From contig CAVQZA010000002.1 in NCBI GenBank assembly GCA_963718355.1, positions 1 through 64,000 of the forward strand: a stretch of 64,000 nucleotides of DNA. Direction: 5' to 3'. The DNA is from CAVQZA01 sp963718355 (GTDB taxonomy: Bacteria; Actinomycetota; Thermoleophilia; Gaiellales; Gaiellaceae). Below are positions 40,880-49,608 of the stretch, piece by piece; the first letter of the stretch is position 1, and each line of letters begins with the position of its first letter. The translations under genes were made by a program, and so were the position numbers. The notes beneath the pieces were generated by a model that had not been told where the DNA came from, searched no databases, and saw only the letters and a program-made list of their open reading frames with translations.

Positions 40880-41473
40880 ATGACCGACGCACCAGTCGCG
40901 ATCGAGCCGGAGCCGTCCGACCTGCAGGAGCGGAACCTGTGGGTGGGCTCGCGCCTGCTCGTGTCGTCGACCGTGTTTCTCTTCCTCCCGTTCGTGTTCG
41001 GCTACGTCTATCTGGCATCGCTGAACACGGCGAACATGTGGCGTCCGGGCCACCTGGCAGGGCCGCTCGGCTGGGGGCTCGCCGTGATGCTGGCGGTCGT
41101 CGCGAGCGCAGGGCTCGTTGCCCTGGCCCGTTCCGACCTCGCGCGGGGCCGCGAGACGAACGCGCGGTGGTTCGCGGTCGGGGGGCTGCTGGCCGGCCTC
41201 GCAGCCGTGGCACTTCAGGTGGTGGAGTACACACAGCTCTCGTTCGGGCCGAGCGACGGCGGTTTCGCGAGCGTCTTCCTCGGCTGGACGGGGTTCTTCG
41301 CAGTCGTCGTTCTCGGCGCGATGGTGTGGCTCGAGATCATCGTCGCCTCCTGGTTTCGCAACGGGAGCGGCAGCCCGGGCTCCGCCAAGGCCGACCTCGG
41401 CGCCCTCGGCTTCTACCTCACCTTCCTCGCCGGGCTCGGGTTCGTGACGTTCTCGATTCTCTACCTGTTCTGA
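40880..41473 (+). CDS. ctaE: Cytochrome c oxidase subunit III
   Basis: 197 residues, five TM helices, as in short actinobacterial subunit III. Typical features: LWVGSRLLVSSTVFLFLPFVFGYVYL, LQVVEYTQLSF, where the E in VEY is the conserved acidic residue, and a C-terminal helix FYLTFLAGLGFVTFSILYLF. The His-rich H-x-H of longer forms is not obvious. Four bases after ctaD. Confidence 0.85.
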   Translation: MTDAPVAIEPEPSDLQERNLWVGSRLLVSSTVFLFLPFVFGYVYLASLNTANMWRPGHLAGPLGWGLAVMLAVVASAGLVALARSDLARGRETNARWFAVGGLLAGLAAVALQVVEYTQLSFGPSDGGFASVFLGWTGFFAVVVLGAMVWLEIIVASWFRNGSGSPGSAKADLGALGFYLTFLAGLGFVTFSILYLF

Positions 41474-41476
41474 GTC

Positions 41477-42301
41477 GTGGCCTCGTTTCTCCTCGAGCCT
41501 CCGGTGATCCTGGTGATCGTCGCGGCCGTTCTCTACGGGCTCGGCGGCCGCGGTGGCCCGGCCGGCCGACGCGAGCGGGCCGAGCGGCGCTGGCGGACAC
41601 CGCTCTTCGCCCTCGGGCTCCTCGTGATCCTGGGCGCGGTCTCGCCGCCGGTCGACCGCCTCTCCGATTCGTTGTTCTGGATGCACATGGTCCAGCACGT
41701 GCTGCTGATCGAGGTCGCCGCGCCGCTCATCGTGCTCGGCAAGCCGTGGAGCAGGATGTGGCGGCCGTTTCCGCTCTCGACGCGGCGGGCCGTCGCGGGA
41801 AGCGTCGTGGGGAGCCGGTGGGTGGGCTGGCTCGTGATCCCACTGGTCGCGTTCGTCCTGATGAACGGCGTCTTCGTGGCCTGGCACGTCCCGGTGCTGT
41901 ACGACGCGGCGCTCGATCATCCGGTCCTCCACGATCTCGAGCACTTCACGTTCTTCGCCACCGCCCTGCTGTTCTGGGCGCAGCTGCTCGGCGACGGGCC
42001 GTTCAGGGCGCGGCTGACGTTGCCGTGGCGCGCGACGTACGCGGTCGGTGCGATGGTCGTCGGCTGGGGGCTCGCAGTCGTGATCGCGATGGCGCGGGCC
42101 CCGATCTATGCTCATTACGCCGACCTCGCGCACAGGCCCGGAGGCCTGTCGGCACTGGCCGACCAGCAGTTGGCCGCGGGGGTCATGTGGGTACCGGCGT
42201 CGGTGCCGTGGACCGTGATCGCGCTTGTCTGCGTGTACGGGTGGCTCGATCCCGAGGCGCGGCGGCGCGGCTGGGTGCGCCGGCTGGCCGGGGAGCATTG
42301 A
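41477..42301 (+). CDS. ctaG: CtaG-type (caa3) cytochrome oxidase assembly membrane protein
   Basis: 274 residues, about seven TM helices. Family signatures: DSLFWMHMVQHVLLIEVAAPLIVLGKP, FVAWHVPVLYDAAL, and LHDLEHFTFFATALLFWAQL; conserved histidines in these helices suit copper handling. GTG at 41477, three bases after ctaE. It is the caa3_CtaG family, unrelated to the Cox11-type CtaG. The stop overlaps a ten-codon ORF (TGATG). Confidence 0.87.
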   Translation: MASFLLEPPVILVIVAAVLYGLGGRGGPAGRRERAERRWRTPLFALGLLVILGAVSPPVDRLSDSLFWMHMVQHVLLIEVAAPLIVLGKPWSRMWRPFPLSTRRAVAGSVVGSRWVGWLVIPLVAFVLMNGVFVAWHVPVLYDAALDHPVLHDLEHFTFFATALLFWAQLLGDGPFRARLTLPWRATYAVGAMVVGWGLAVVIAMARAPIYAHYADLAHRPGGLSALADQQLAAGVMWVPASVPWTVIALVCVYGWLDPEARRRGWVRRLAGEH

Positions 42302-42333
42302 TGTCGACGACGAAAGAGGTGGGGCAACCATGA
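42301..42333 (+). CDS. Ten-codon linker ORF
   Basis: ATG TCG ACG ACG ... CCA TGA encodes MSTTKEVGQP. It starts on the ctaG stop (TGATG) and ends on the next start (ATGA), and it contains GAGGTGGGG, the ribosome site for the next gene. It may relay ribosomes between the two genes. Confidence 0.3.
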   Translation: MSTTKEVGQP

Positions 42334-42455
42334 ACTTCACGACTGCCGCGGTTCTCTCCTGGGCCGTTCCGCTCGCGCTCGTCGTCTCCGTGCTCGCCTG
42401 GTGGGGGATCGTGCTGACCGTGAGGGCCTTCCGGGCGAAGCAGGGAGAAGCTTGA
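42330..42455 (+). CDS. Single-TM small protein in the oxidase operon
   Basis: 41 residues, MNFTTAAVLSWAVPLALVVS, one TM helix then a basic tail (VRAFRAKQGEA), so N-terminus outside, C-terminus in the cytoplasm. It is likely a small oxidase subunit or assembly helper, by position and topology only. Ribosome site GAGGTGGGG upstream. Overlaps the SCO gene (TTGA). Confidence 0.65.
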   Translation: MNFTTAAVLSWAVPLALVVSVLAWWGIVLTVRAFRAKQGEA

Positions 42456-43105
42456 TTCGACGCTTCGCGGCCGCGCTCGGGGTCGCGGCCGTCGCCGGCG
42501 TCCTGGCGGGCGTCGCGGCGTACGTGTTCCTCTCGCCCGCGCCTATGCACTCGGCGACGCTCCCGCTCCCGGAGTTGCACGGGCAGGCGACCTGGCCGGC
42601 GGGGAAGCGGGCCGCGCCGCAGTTCGTCCTCCGGAACGTCCTCGGCGGCCGCGTCTCCCTCGCCTCGACTCGAGGGCGTGTGACCCTGGTCGCCTTCCTC
42701 GACTCGCGCTGCAAGTCGCTCTGTCCGATCGTCGGGCGGGCGATCGGCGCCGTCGAGCGCTCGCTTCCCGCCGGTGCGAGACCCGACGTCCTCGTCGTCA
42801 GCGTCGATCCGGCCGGCGACGTGCCTGCGAGCGTAAGCAGCGCAGCACGGCGCTGGCGGCTGGGATCGAACTGGCGCTGGCTCACCGGGACGAGGGCACA
42901 GCTCGCCGCCGTGTGGCACTCCTACGGGATCGTGGTGCGTCCGACGACCACCGACATCGTCCACGGCTCCGCGCTGTACCTGATCGATCGGCGCGGCTTC
43001 GAGCGCGCCGGCTACCTGGCGCCGCTGCTGCCGAACTTCATCACGCTCGACATCCGCAGGGTCGAGGCTAGAAGCCCGTCCGGGTCGAAATCGACGGCCG
43101 CTTGA
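42452..43105 (+). CDS. SCO1/SenC-family copper chaperone
   Basis: 217 residues. N-terminal TM helix ~4-24, then a thioredoxin-fold domain with the copper motif C-x3-C (DSRCKSLCP) and the late His in DIVHGSALYLID. SCO proteins load CuA of subunit II, fitting this operon. TTG at 42452 overlaps the preceding TGA. The 3' end overlaps the convergent sulfocyanin gene by 38 bases. Confidence 0.85.
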   Translation: MIRRFAAALGVAAVAGVLAGVAAYVFLSPAPMHSATLPLPELHGQATWPAGKRAAPQFVLRNVLGGRVSLASTRGRVTLVAFLDSRCKSLCPIVGRAIGAVERSLPAGARPDVLVVSVDPAGDVPASVSSAARRWRLGSNWRWLTGTRAQLAAVWHSYGIVVRPTTTDIVHGSALYLIDRRGFERAGYLAPLLPNFITLDIRRVEARSPSGSKSTAA

Positions 43106-43547
43106 CGCCGCCGACCACGAGCACGTCCCACATCCGCGCCTCTTCATGCCCCGGTACGAGGCACGCGATCCGGTAGGTGCCCGCGCGCGACGCCGTGAAG
43201 GCGAACCGCGCGGTCTGCCCCGTTTGCAGGTTCGGGGTCGCCGCTCCGGGGAAGGCGGGAACACCGGTCATGGCGCCGCGCACGATCGCGCACGAGTGCC
43301 GCAGCGCGCCCGCGTTCTTGCACGTGACCGTGACGCGCCAGCCGAGCGGCACCCGCACCAGGAGCTTGCCGCGGCCGTAGCCGTCGAAGTTGAAGCCGTT
43401 GTTCGAGCCGTCGTACCCGGCCACGAGGGTCAGTGACGCCGTCCGCGACGGTGCGTTCCAGGTGAGCCAGTGGCCGACGCTTGCGAGCGCGATCGACGGG
43501 ATCGCGATGCCCGCGAGCACGACGACGATCGGCAGCAGACGCTTCAT
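43068..43547 (-). CDS. Sulfocyanin-like blue copper protein
   Basis: 159 residues with a signal peptide (MKRLLPIVVVLAGIAIPSIALA). The phrases TLVAGYDGSNNGFNFDGYGRGKLLVRVPLGWRV are typical of sulfocyanins. Type 1 copper ligands: His in LRHSCAIV, then C-x4-H-x4-M in ACLVPGHEEARM. Such proteins pass electrons to terminal oxidases, and the adjacent cta operon supports that here. ATG 43547 is six bases after TATCTT. Converges on and overlaps the SCO gene by 38 bases; divergent from the pseudouridine synthase by 18. Confidence 0.86.
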   Translation of the reverse strand: MKRLLPIVVVLAGIAIPSIALASVGHWLTWNAPSRTASLTLVAGYDGSNNGFNFDGYGRGKLLVRVPLGWRVTVTCKNAGALRHSCAIVRGAMTGVPAFPGAATPNLQTGQTARFAFTASRAGTYRIACLVPGHEEARMWDVLVVGGVKRPSISTRTGF

Positions 43548-43553
43548 ACCGGG

Positions 43554-43561
43554 AAGATAGT
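43554..43561. promoter_or_regulatory. Overlapping divergent -10 boxes
   Basis: TATCTT (minus, 43559-43554) lies six bases before the sulfocyanin ATG; GATAGT (plus, 43556-43561) lies four bases before the pseudouridine synthase ATG. The two would be mutually exclusive within an 18-base gap. Confidence 0.35.
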
Positions 43562-43565
43562 CGCG

Positions 43566-44249
43566 ATGCGACTCAACGCCTACCTCGCCCGCGCCGGGAT
43601 TGCCTCTCGTCGCGGCGCCGACGAGCTGATCAAAGCCGGCCGCGTCACGGTGAACGGCGCCCCCGGGCAGCTCAATACCTTCGTCGAGTCGCGCGACCGC
43701 GTCGAGGTCGACGGCAAGCCCGTTGCCCGCCAGGAGCTCGCCTACATCCTGCTCCACAAGCCCGCCGGCGTCGTCACCACCGCGCGCGACCCGCAGGGCC
43801 GCCCGACCGTCGTCGACCTCGTCCCGCACACGCCGCGCGTCGTCCCCGTCGGCCGGCTCGATGCGGACACGACCGGCGCGCTCCTGCTCACGAACGACGG
43901 CCCGCTCGCCCATCGGCTCGCCCACCCGCGCTACGGCGTCGAGAAGGTGTACGAGGCCGAGGTCGAGGGCGACCCGACGCCCGAAGCGCTCCAGCAACTC
44001 GCGGAAGGGATCGATCTCGAGGACGGCCCGACGGCGCCGGCGCGCGCCCGTCGTCTCCGCCGCTCACGCGTCGAGCTCGTCCTTCACGAGGGTCGCACGC
44101 ACCAGGTCAAGCGGATGCTCGAAGCGGTCGGCCACCCGGTCGTTTGGCTCCGGCGCACGCGCTACGCGGGCCTCGGCGTCGAAGGCCTCGAGCCCGGCGA
44201 GTGGCGGGAGCTGACTGCTCCCGAGGTCGAGCGGCTCAGAGCCGGATGA
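43566..44249 (+). CDS. rluB: RsuA/RluB-family 23S/16S rRNA pseudouridine synthase
   Basis: 227 residues. S4 RNA-binding domain at the start (MRLNAYLARAGIASRRGADELI), then the pseudouridine synthase core with catalytic Asp in GRLDADTTGALLLTNDG, and RTHQVKRMLEAVGHPV, the family's late motif. RluB type is favoured over RsuA by overall similarity, not certainty. ATG at 43566. The 3' end overlaps the convergent trpS by 14 bases. Confidence 0.88.
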   Translation: MRLNAYLARAGIASRRGADELIKAGRVTVNGAPGQLNTFVESRDRVEVDGKPVARQELAYILLHKPAGVVTTARDPQGRPTVVDLVPHTPRVVPVGRLDADTTGALLLTNDGPLAHRLAHPRYGVEKVYEAEVEGDPTPEALQQLAEGIDLEDGPTAPARARRLRRSRVELVLHEGRTHQVKRMLEAVGHPVVWLRRTRYAGLGVEGLEPGEWRELTAPEVERLRAG

Positions 44250-45216
44250 AGCCCATCCGCTCGTACATCGCCTCGAGGGTCGGCGCTGCTGCGGCCGCGG
44301 CCTTTTCGGCCCCGTGCGCGAGCCGCCGCCGCAGCTCGTCCTCGTCGGCGCTCAAGGCCTCGTAGCGAAGGCGAATCGGGTCGAGCAGCTCGACGACCGC
44401 CTCGGCCACGTCCTCCTTGAACGGGCCGTAACCGGCGCCGTCGTAACGCGCCTCGATCTCCGCGAACGACTCGCCGGTGGCGACGGACAGGATCTCGATC
44501 AGATTCGAAACGCCGGGCTTCTCGGGATCGTGGCGCACCTCGCGGCCCGAGTCGGTCACGGCGCTCTTGATCTTCTTGCGCACGACATCCGGCGGGTCGG
44601 CGATCAGCACCGTGCCCTGCGCCGTGCCGCCCGTCGTCGACATCTTGTTCTCCGGCTCCTGGAGGTCCATGATCCGCGCGCCGATCTCGGGATACACGCC
44701 CTTCGGCACGACGAAGGTCTCGCCGAAGCGCGAGTTGAACCGCTCCGCGACGTCGCGCGAGAGCTCGATGTGCTGGCGCTGGTCGTCGCCGACCGGGACG
44801 ATGTCGGTCTGGTACAGGAGGATGTCGCCGGCCATCAGCACCGGGTAGGTGAACAGCCCGGCGCTCACGAACTCCTGGCGCTCGGCCTTCTCCTTGAACT
44901 GGGTCATCCGCCCGAGCTGCCCGTAGCTCGCGACCGACGAGAGCAGCCAACACGCCTCGGCGTGCGCCGGCACATGGCTCTGCGCGAACACGGTCGAGCG
45001 CTCGGGGTCGAGCCCGGTCGCGAGCAGCATCGCGAACAGGTCGTAGCTCGCGCGGCGCAGGTCGTCGGGCTCGTACGCCGTCGTGATCGAGTGCAGGTCG
45101 ACGATGCAGAAGAACGCCTCGCCCTGCTCCTGCGTGGCGGCGTACTGGCGGAAACCGCCGCTGTAGTTGCCGAGGTGCTTCGCGCCCGTGGCCTGGATGC
45201 CGGAGAAGATCCGCAT
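44236..45216 (-). CDS. trpS: Tryptophanyl-tRNA synthetase
   Basis: 326-residue class I synthetase charging tRNA-Trp. N-terminal SGIQATGAKHLGNYSGG is the HIGH-type motif, and ENKMSTTGGTAQGTV contains the KMSKS equivalent (KMSTT). YQTDIVPVGDDQRQHIELSRD and tight FVVPKGVYPEIGARIMDL are family-typical. ATG at 45216 is eight bases after GATAAT. Length fits bacterial TrpS. Confidence 0.95.
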   Translation of the reverse strand: MRIFSGIQATGAKHLGNYSGGFRQYAATQEQGEAFFCIVDLHSITTAYEPDDLRRASYDLFAMLLATGLDPERSTVFAQSHVPAHAEACWLLSSVASYGQLGRMTQFKEKAERQEFVSAGLFTYPVLMAGDILLYQTDIVPVGDDQRQHIELSRDVAERFNSRFGETFVVPKGVYPEIGARIMDLQEPENKMSTTGGTAQGTVLIADPPDVVRKKIKSAVTDSGREVRHDPEKPGVSNLIEILSVATGESFAEIEARYDGAGYGPFKEDVAEAVVELLDPIRLRYEALSADEDELRRRLAHGAEKAAAAAAPTLEAMYERMGFIRL

Positions 45217-45224
45217 AGCCGTTG

Positions 45225-45230
45225 ATTATC
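45225..45230 (-). promoter_or_regulatory. -10 box of trpS
   Basis: GATAAT on the minus strand, eight bases before ATG 45216, in the 34-base divergent gap shared with the DAHP synthase gene. Confidence 0.5.
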
Positions 45231-45236
45231 CCTGAC

Positions 45237-45242
45237 TACACT
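45237..45242 (+). promoter_or_regulatory. -10 box of DAHP synthase gene
   Basis: TACACT, eight bases before ATG 45251; paired back-to-back with the trpS box. Confidence 0.5.
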
Positions 45243-45250
45243 GATTGCCG

Positions 45251-46606
45251 ATGGCAGTCACCCCGTCACAGTGGTCGCCGTCCTCCTGGAGGACGCTTCC
45301 CGCCGCGCATCAGCCCGAGTGGCCCGACGAGACGAACCTCGAGGCCGTGTCGGCGCGCCTGAAGGCGTTTCCGCCGCTCGTCTTCGCCGGCGAGGCGCGC
45401 GAGTTGCGCGACGCGCTCGGCGAGGTCGCCGCGGGGCGCGCATTCCTGCTCCAGGCCGGTGACTGCGCCGAGTCGTTCCACGAGTTCTCGGCCGTCGCGA
45501 TCCGCGAGAAGCTGAAGATTCTCCTGCAAATGGCGGTTGTTCTGACCTATAGCGCCGCGCTTCCCGTGGTGAAGGTCGGGCGCGTCGCGGGCCAGTTCAC
45601 GAAGCCGCGCTCGTCACCGACGGAGCAGGTCGGCGACCTCGAGATCCCGTCGTTTCGCGGCCACATGGTCCACGACGACGCGCCGACCGCCGAGGCCCGG
45701 GTCCCCGACCCGGAACGGATGCTCCAGGGCTACCACCAGTCCGCCGCGACCCTCAATCTGCTGCGCGCGTTCACCAAGGGCGGCTTCGCCGACATCACGC
45801 GCCTCCACGTCTGGAACCAGGAGTTCGTCGCAAGCTCGCCGGCCGGCCTCCGCTACGAGGCGCTGGCCACCGAGATCGAGCGTGCGCTCAGGTTCATGGC
45901 CGCCTGCGGGATCGACCTCGCGCGCGAGACGCAGTTCCATCAGACCGACGTCTGGACGAGTCACGAGGGCCTGCTGCTCGACTACGAGGAGGGCCTGACC
46001 CGGAAGGACTCGCTCACGGGCGACTGGTACGACTGCTCGGCCCACATGCTCTGGATCGGCGAGCGGACGCGCCAGGAGCACGGAGCCCACGTCGAGTTCT
46101 TCTCGGGCGTCCACAACCCGCTCGGCGTGAAGCTCGGCCCGACGACGACGCCCGCCGAGGCGCTCGAGCTGTGCGAGCGGCTCAATCCGGAGCGCATTCC
46201 CGGGCGCCTCACCTTCATCGTCCGCATGGGCGCGGGTCGCGTCGAGGAGCTCTTGCCGCCGCTCCTGCACGCCGTCGCCGGCGCCGAGCACCCCGTCATC
46301 TGGGCCTGCGATCCGATGCACGCGAACATGGTTCGCACCGCCGGCGGCGTGAAGACGCGGCGCTTCGACGACGTGATCGCGGAGCTCGCGGGCTTCTTCG
46401 CGACCTGCCGCGCCGAGGGCGTCTGGCCCGGCGGCGTCCACCTCGAGTTCACGGGCGAGGACGTGACCGAGTGCCTCGGCGGCGCCGATGCGCTGCTCGA
46501 GGAGGAGCTGAGCACGCGTTACGAGACTCTCTGCGACCCGCGGCTGAACGCGCGGCAGTCCCTCGACCTCGCGTTCCGGCTCTCCGAGCTGTTGCGCGGC
46601 GCCTGA
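45251..46606 (+). CDS. aroF: Class II (plant-type) DAHP synthase
   Basis: 451-residue enzyme joining PEP and erythrose-4-phosphate, first step of aromatic synthesis. Class II features: LQAGDCAESFHEF near the start, KVGRVAGQFTKPRS, WTSHEGLLLDYEE, HVEFFSGVHNPLGVKLGPT, and PVIWACDPMHANM, with metal ligands Cys, His, Glu and Asp in place. ATG 45251 over TTG 45245. Begins the aromatic block, divergent from trpS, so tryptophan use and aromatic supply share a promoter region. Followed seven bases later by tyrA. Confidence 0.95.
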   Translation: MAVTPSQWSPSSWRTLPAAHQPEWPDETNLEAVSARLKAFPPLVFAGEARELRDALGEVAAGRAFLLQAGDCAESFHEFSAVAIREKLKILLQMAVVLTYSAALPVVKVGRVAGQFTKPRSSPTEQVGDLEIPSFRGHMVHDDAPTAEARVPDPERMLQGYHQSAATLNLLRAFTKGGFADITRLHVWNQEFVASSPAGLRYEALATEIERALRFMAACGIDLARETQFHQTDVWTSHEGLLLDYEEGLTRKDSLTGDWYDCSAHMLWIGERTRQEHGAHVEFFSGVHNPLGVKLGPTTTPAEALELCERLNPERIPGRLTFIVRMGAGRVEELLPPLLHAVAGAEHPVIWACDPMHANMVRTAGGVKTRRFDDVIAELAGFFATCRAEGVWPGGVHLEFTGEDVTECLGGADALLEEELSTRYETLCDPRLNARQSLDLAFRLSELLRGA

Positions 46607-46613
46607 GCACTTC

Positions 46614-47696
46614 GTGGTCCGCCGGATCGCGATTCTCGGCACCGGGCTGATCGGCGCGTCGATCGGGCTCGCCGCGACGCGCGCCGGCGCCGAGCGGGTC
46701 ACGGGCTTCGACCCGGATCCAGAGTCGCTCGCGCTTGCGGTCGAGCGCGGCGCCGTCGAAGGGGCGGGGAGCGTCGAGGAAGCCGTCGCCGGCGTGGATC
46801 TCGCCGTCTGCGCGGCGCCGGTCGCCGCGATCCCGGCGCTGGCCGAACAGGCGCTGGCCGCCGCCGACTGCACCGTGACCGACGTCGGCTCCACCAAGGC
46901 GGCCGTCTGCGCGGCGGTGCAGAGCCCGCGCTTCATCGGCGGCCACCCGGTCGCCGGCTCCGAGGCGAACGGCCCTCAGCACGCGCGCGCGGAGCTGTTC
47001 GCCGGCGCGACCTGGTTCCTGACCCCGGCCGCGGCGAGCGATCCCGAGCGCTACCGGCACCTGCACGGCTTCGTCGCCTCGCTCGGCGCGGTGCCGGTCG
47101 CGGTCGACCCGAGTGCGCACGACCGCCTGCTCGCACTCACGAGCCACCTGCCGCATGCGCTCTCGAACCTCCTCCTGAACCAGGTCGGCTCCTCGCGCGT
47201 CGACGGCCACGAGGCGCTGTCGGCGGCGGGCGGCGCGTTGAAGGACATGACCCGCGTGGCGGGTGCGAACCCACGGATCTGGGTCGACATCTTCCTCGAG
47301 AATGCCGACTCGCTCGCCGCCGCGCTCTCCGAGCACCGTCGCCGCACCGAGCAGCTCGAGGCCGCACTCGAGGCGCGCGACGCGGGCTTTCTCGCGCGCT
47401 GGATCGGCGAGGCGGGCGTCAACAAGCGCGGCCTCCTCCAGGGCGCGTTCCCGGACCCGGGCGAGCTGAAGCGCGTCCTCGTGCGGGTGCCCGACCGCCC
47501 GGGCGTGCTCGCGGGCATCACGCAGGCGCTCGGTGTCGAGCGGATCAACATCGAGGACTTCGAGCTCCACCACGACTCGCCCGAGCGTGGCGGCCTCCTC
47601 TCGGTGCTCGTCCAGGGCGACTCCGAGGCAGCGCGGGCCGCGGCGCTGCTCGAGAGCCAGGGCTACGCCGTCGACATCGTGTCGGTGCTCGAATGA
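46614..47696 (+). CDS. tyrA: Prephenate (arogenate) dehydrogenase with ACT domain
   Basis: 360 residues. NAD(P) Rossmann loop ILGTGLIGASIGLA at the start; catalytic His region FIGGHPVAGSEANGPQHAR and LTSHLPHALSNLL; helical dimer domain to ~275; C-terminal ACT domain (VRVPDRPGVLAGITQALGVERINIEDFELHH) that probably gives tyrosine feedback. GTG at 46614. Its last four bases overlap aroA (ATGA). Prephenate versus arogenate use cannot be told. Confidence 0.92.
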   Translation: MVRRIAILGTGLIGASIGLAATRAGAERVTGFDPDPESLALAVERGAVEGAGSVEEAVAGVDLAVCAAPVAAIPALAEQALAAADCTVTDVGSTKAAVCAAVQSPRFIGGHPVAGSEANGPQHARAELFAGATWFLTPAAASDPERYRHLHGFVASLGAVPVAVDPSAHDRLLALTSHLPHALSNLLLNQVGSSRVDGHEALSAAGGALKDMTRVAGANPRIWVDIFLENADSLAAALSEHRRRTEQLEAALEARDAGFLARWIGEAGVNKRGLLQGAFPDPGELKRVLVRVPDRPGVLAGITQALGVERINIEDFELHHDSPERGGLLSVLVQGDSEAARAAALLESQGYAVDIVSVLE

Positions 47697-48976
47697 AGAT
47701 CACGCCTGCGGGGATGCTGGTCGGCGCGGTGTCGGTCCCCGGCGACAAGTCGATCTCGCACCGCGCGCTCCTCGTCGGCGGGCTCTGCGAGGACGAGACC
47801 GTCGTCAGGAACTGGGGCCGCTCGGCCGACACCGAGGCGACCCTGAACGCGATGCGCGCGCTCGGCGTCGAGGTGGACGAGCGGGGCGAGGACGAGCTCG
47901 TGATCCACGGCGTCGGGCTGCGCGGTCTGCGCGAGCCGGACGCGCCGATCGACTGCGCCAACGCGGGCACGCTCGTCCGGCTCCTGGCCGGGATCCTCGC
48001 GGGCCAGACGGGCCACCAGTTCGAGCTGACGGGCGACGAGTCGCTGCGGTCGAGGCCGATGAGCCGCATCGCCGATCCGCTCACGCAGATGGGCGCCGGC
48101 GTCGAGACCGCAGACGGGCGCCTGCCGATGGGGATCCAGGGCCGGCCGCTGCACGCCATCGACTACGAGCTGCCGGTCGCAAGCGCGCAGGTCAAGTCCG
48201 CGGTGCTGCTCGCCGGGCTCTACGCGGAGGGCAAGACCACGGTGCTCGAGCCGGCGCCGACGCGCGATCACACCGAGCTGATGCTCGAAGCGGCGGGTGC
48301 GAGGGTCGTGCGCAGGCCGCGCTCGGTCTCGCTCGATCCGGCCGAGCGGCTCTCACTCGGCGAGATCGACGTTCCCGGCGACTTCTCATCGGCGGCGCCG
48401 TTCATCGTGGCGGCGACGCTGCTGCCCGGGTCGGAGCTGTTCGTCGCCGGCGTCGGCCTCAACCCGCGGCGCACCGGCCTGCTCGACGTGCTCGAGCGGA
48501 TGGGCGCGCGGATCGGCGTCTTTAATCGGCGGCGCTCCGGCGGCGAGCTCGTCGGCGACCTCGAGGTGCGCTCCGCCGAGCTCACCGCGACGACGGTCAC
48601 GCCCGAAGAGGTGCCGAGCCTCGTCGACGAGCTGCCGCTGTTTGCGCTGCTCGCGGCCGTGGCGCACGGCAACAGCTCGGTGCGCGGCGCGCAGGAGCTG
48701 CGCGTGAAGGAGTCGGATCGAATCGAAACTGTGACAACTTCCCTACGGACACTAGGCGTGCACATCGAGGAGCGCGAAGATGGTTTCAGGGTGAGAGGGG
48801 TCCCAACCCGCCCTAAGGGTGGGGGTATGCACTCATCAGGGGACCACAGGATCGCGATGCTCGGGGCGGTCGCCGGGCTCATCTCGGCCGACGGGGTCGA
48901 GCTCGGGGAGCCGGAGGCGGTCGCTGTAAGCTTCCCCGGGTTTTACGACGTACTGGAGTCGGTGACACAACGATGA
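47693..48976 (+). CDS. aroA: EPSP synthase
   Basis: 427-residue 3-phosphoshikimate 1-carboxyvinyltransferase. GDKSISHRALLVGGL holds the shikimate-phosphate/PEP contacts; DCANAGTLVRLLAG, LTGDESLRSRPM, LPVASAQVKSAVLLAGLYA and RVKESDRIETV are further family motifs. The GNAGT-type loop here is ANAGT. Overlaps tyrA and cmk by four bases each. Its stop region is GTGACACAACGATGA, which starts cmk. Confidence 0.95.
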   Translation: MKITPAGMLVGAVSVPGDKSISHRALLVGGLCEDETVVRNWGRSADTEATLNAMRALGVEVDERGEDELVIHGVGLRGLREPDAPIDCANAGTLVRLLAGILAGQTGHQFELTGDESLRSRPMSRIADPLTQMGAGVETADGRLPMGIQGRPLHAIDYELPVASAQVKSAVLLAGLYAEGKTTVLEPAPTRDHTELMLEAAGARVVRRPRSVSLDPAERLSLGEIDVPGDFSSAAPFIVAATLLPGSELFVAGVGLNPRRTGLLDVLERMGARIGVFNRRRSGGELVGDLEVRSAELTATTVTPEEVPSLVDELPLFALLAAVAHGNSSVRGAQELRVKESDRIETVTTSLRTLGVHIEEREDGFRVRGVPTRPKGGGMHSSGDHRIAMLGAVAGLISADGVELGEPEAVAVSFPGFYDVLESVTQR

Positions 48977-49608
48977 TCGTCGCGATCGACGGCCCGGCAG
49001 GCGCAGGCAAGAGCACGGTGGCGCGCCTCCTGGCCGAAAGGCTGGGCTTCCGCTACCTCGACACGGGGGCGATGTACCGCGCCGTGACATGGCTTGCGAT
49101 GGGGCGGGGCGTGCCGCTGGCCGAGGCCGACCAGCTGGCTGCGCTGGCCAGGGACTATCCGGTCAGCTTCGACGAGGCGGGTCGCGTCTCGATCGCCGGG
49201 ACGGACGTCACCTCGTCGATCCGCGACACCCGCATCGACCGCATGGTTCCCGTCGTCGCGCGACATCAGCCCGTCCGTGCGGTGATGCGTGAGCGCCAGC
49301 GCGTGCTCGGCGAGCACGGCGACGTCGTCATCGAGGGCCGCGACATCGGCACCGTGGTCGCACCCGACGCGCCGGTCAAGGTCTACCTCATCGCCGACGA
49401 GAGCGAGCGCGCCCGCCGCCGCGCGACCGAGCGCCCCGGGATCGGCGCCGACGCGCTCGCGACCGACCTGCGCATGCGCGACGAGAGCGACGCGGCACAG
49501 ATGGAGCCCGCGGCGGACGCCGAGCGGATCGACACGACCGGCCTGACCGTCGAGGACGTCGTCGCCCGCATCGAGTTGCTCGTCGAGCACGCGCGCGCCG
49601 CGGCGTGA
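48973..49608 (+). CDS. cmk: Cytidylate kinase
   Basis: 211 residues. P-loop IAIDGPAGAGKSTVARLLAE, then LDTGAMYRAVTWLAM for CMP binding, VIEGRDIGTVV, and lid region RARRRATERPG. Makes CDP from CMP. In this operon type it sits between aroA and plsC. ATG overlaps the aroA stop. Confidence 0.94.
   Translation: MIVAIDGPAGAGKSTVARLLAERLGFRYLDTGAMYRAVTWLAMGRGVPLAEADQLAALARDYPVSFDEAGRVSIAGTDVTSSIRDTRIDRMVPVVARHQPVRAVMRERQRVLGEHGDVVIEGRDIGTVVAPDAPVKVYLIADESERARRRATERPGIGADALATDLRMRDESDAAQMEPAADAERIDTTGLTVEDVVARIELLVEHARAAA

Noticed and set aside
38969..43264. 1431-codon open frame on the minus strand across the cta operon
   Set aside because: Antisense to well-conserved oxidase genes; composed of Arg/Glu/Asp/His-rich low-complexity sequence typical of the reverse of GC-rich codons.
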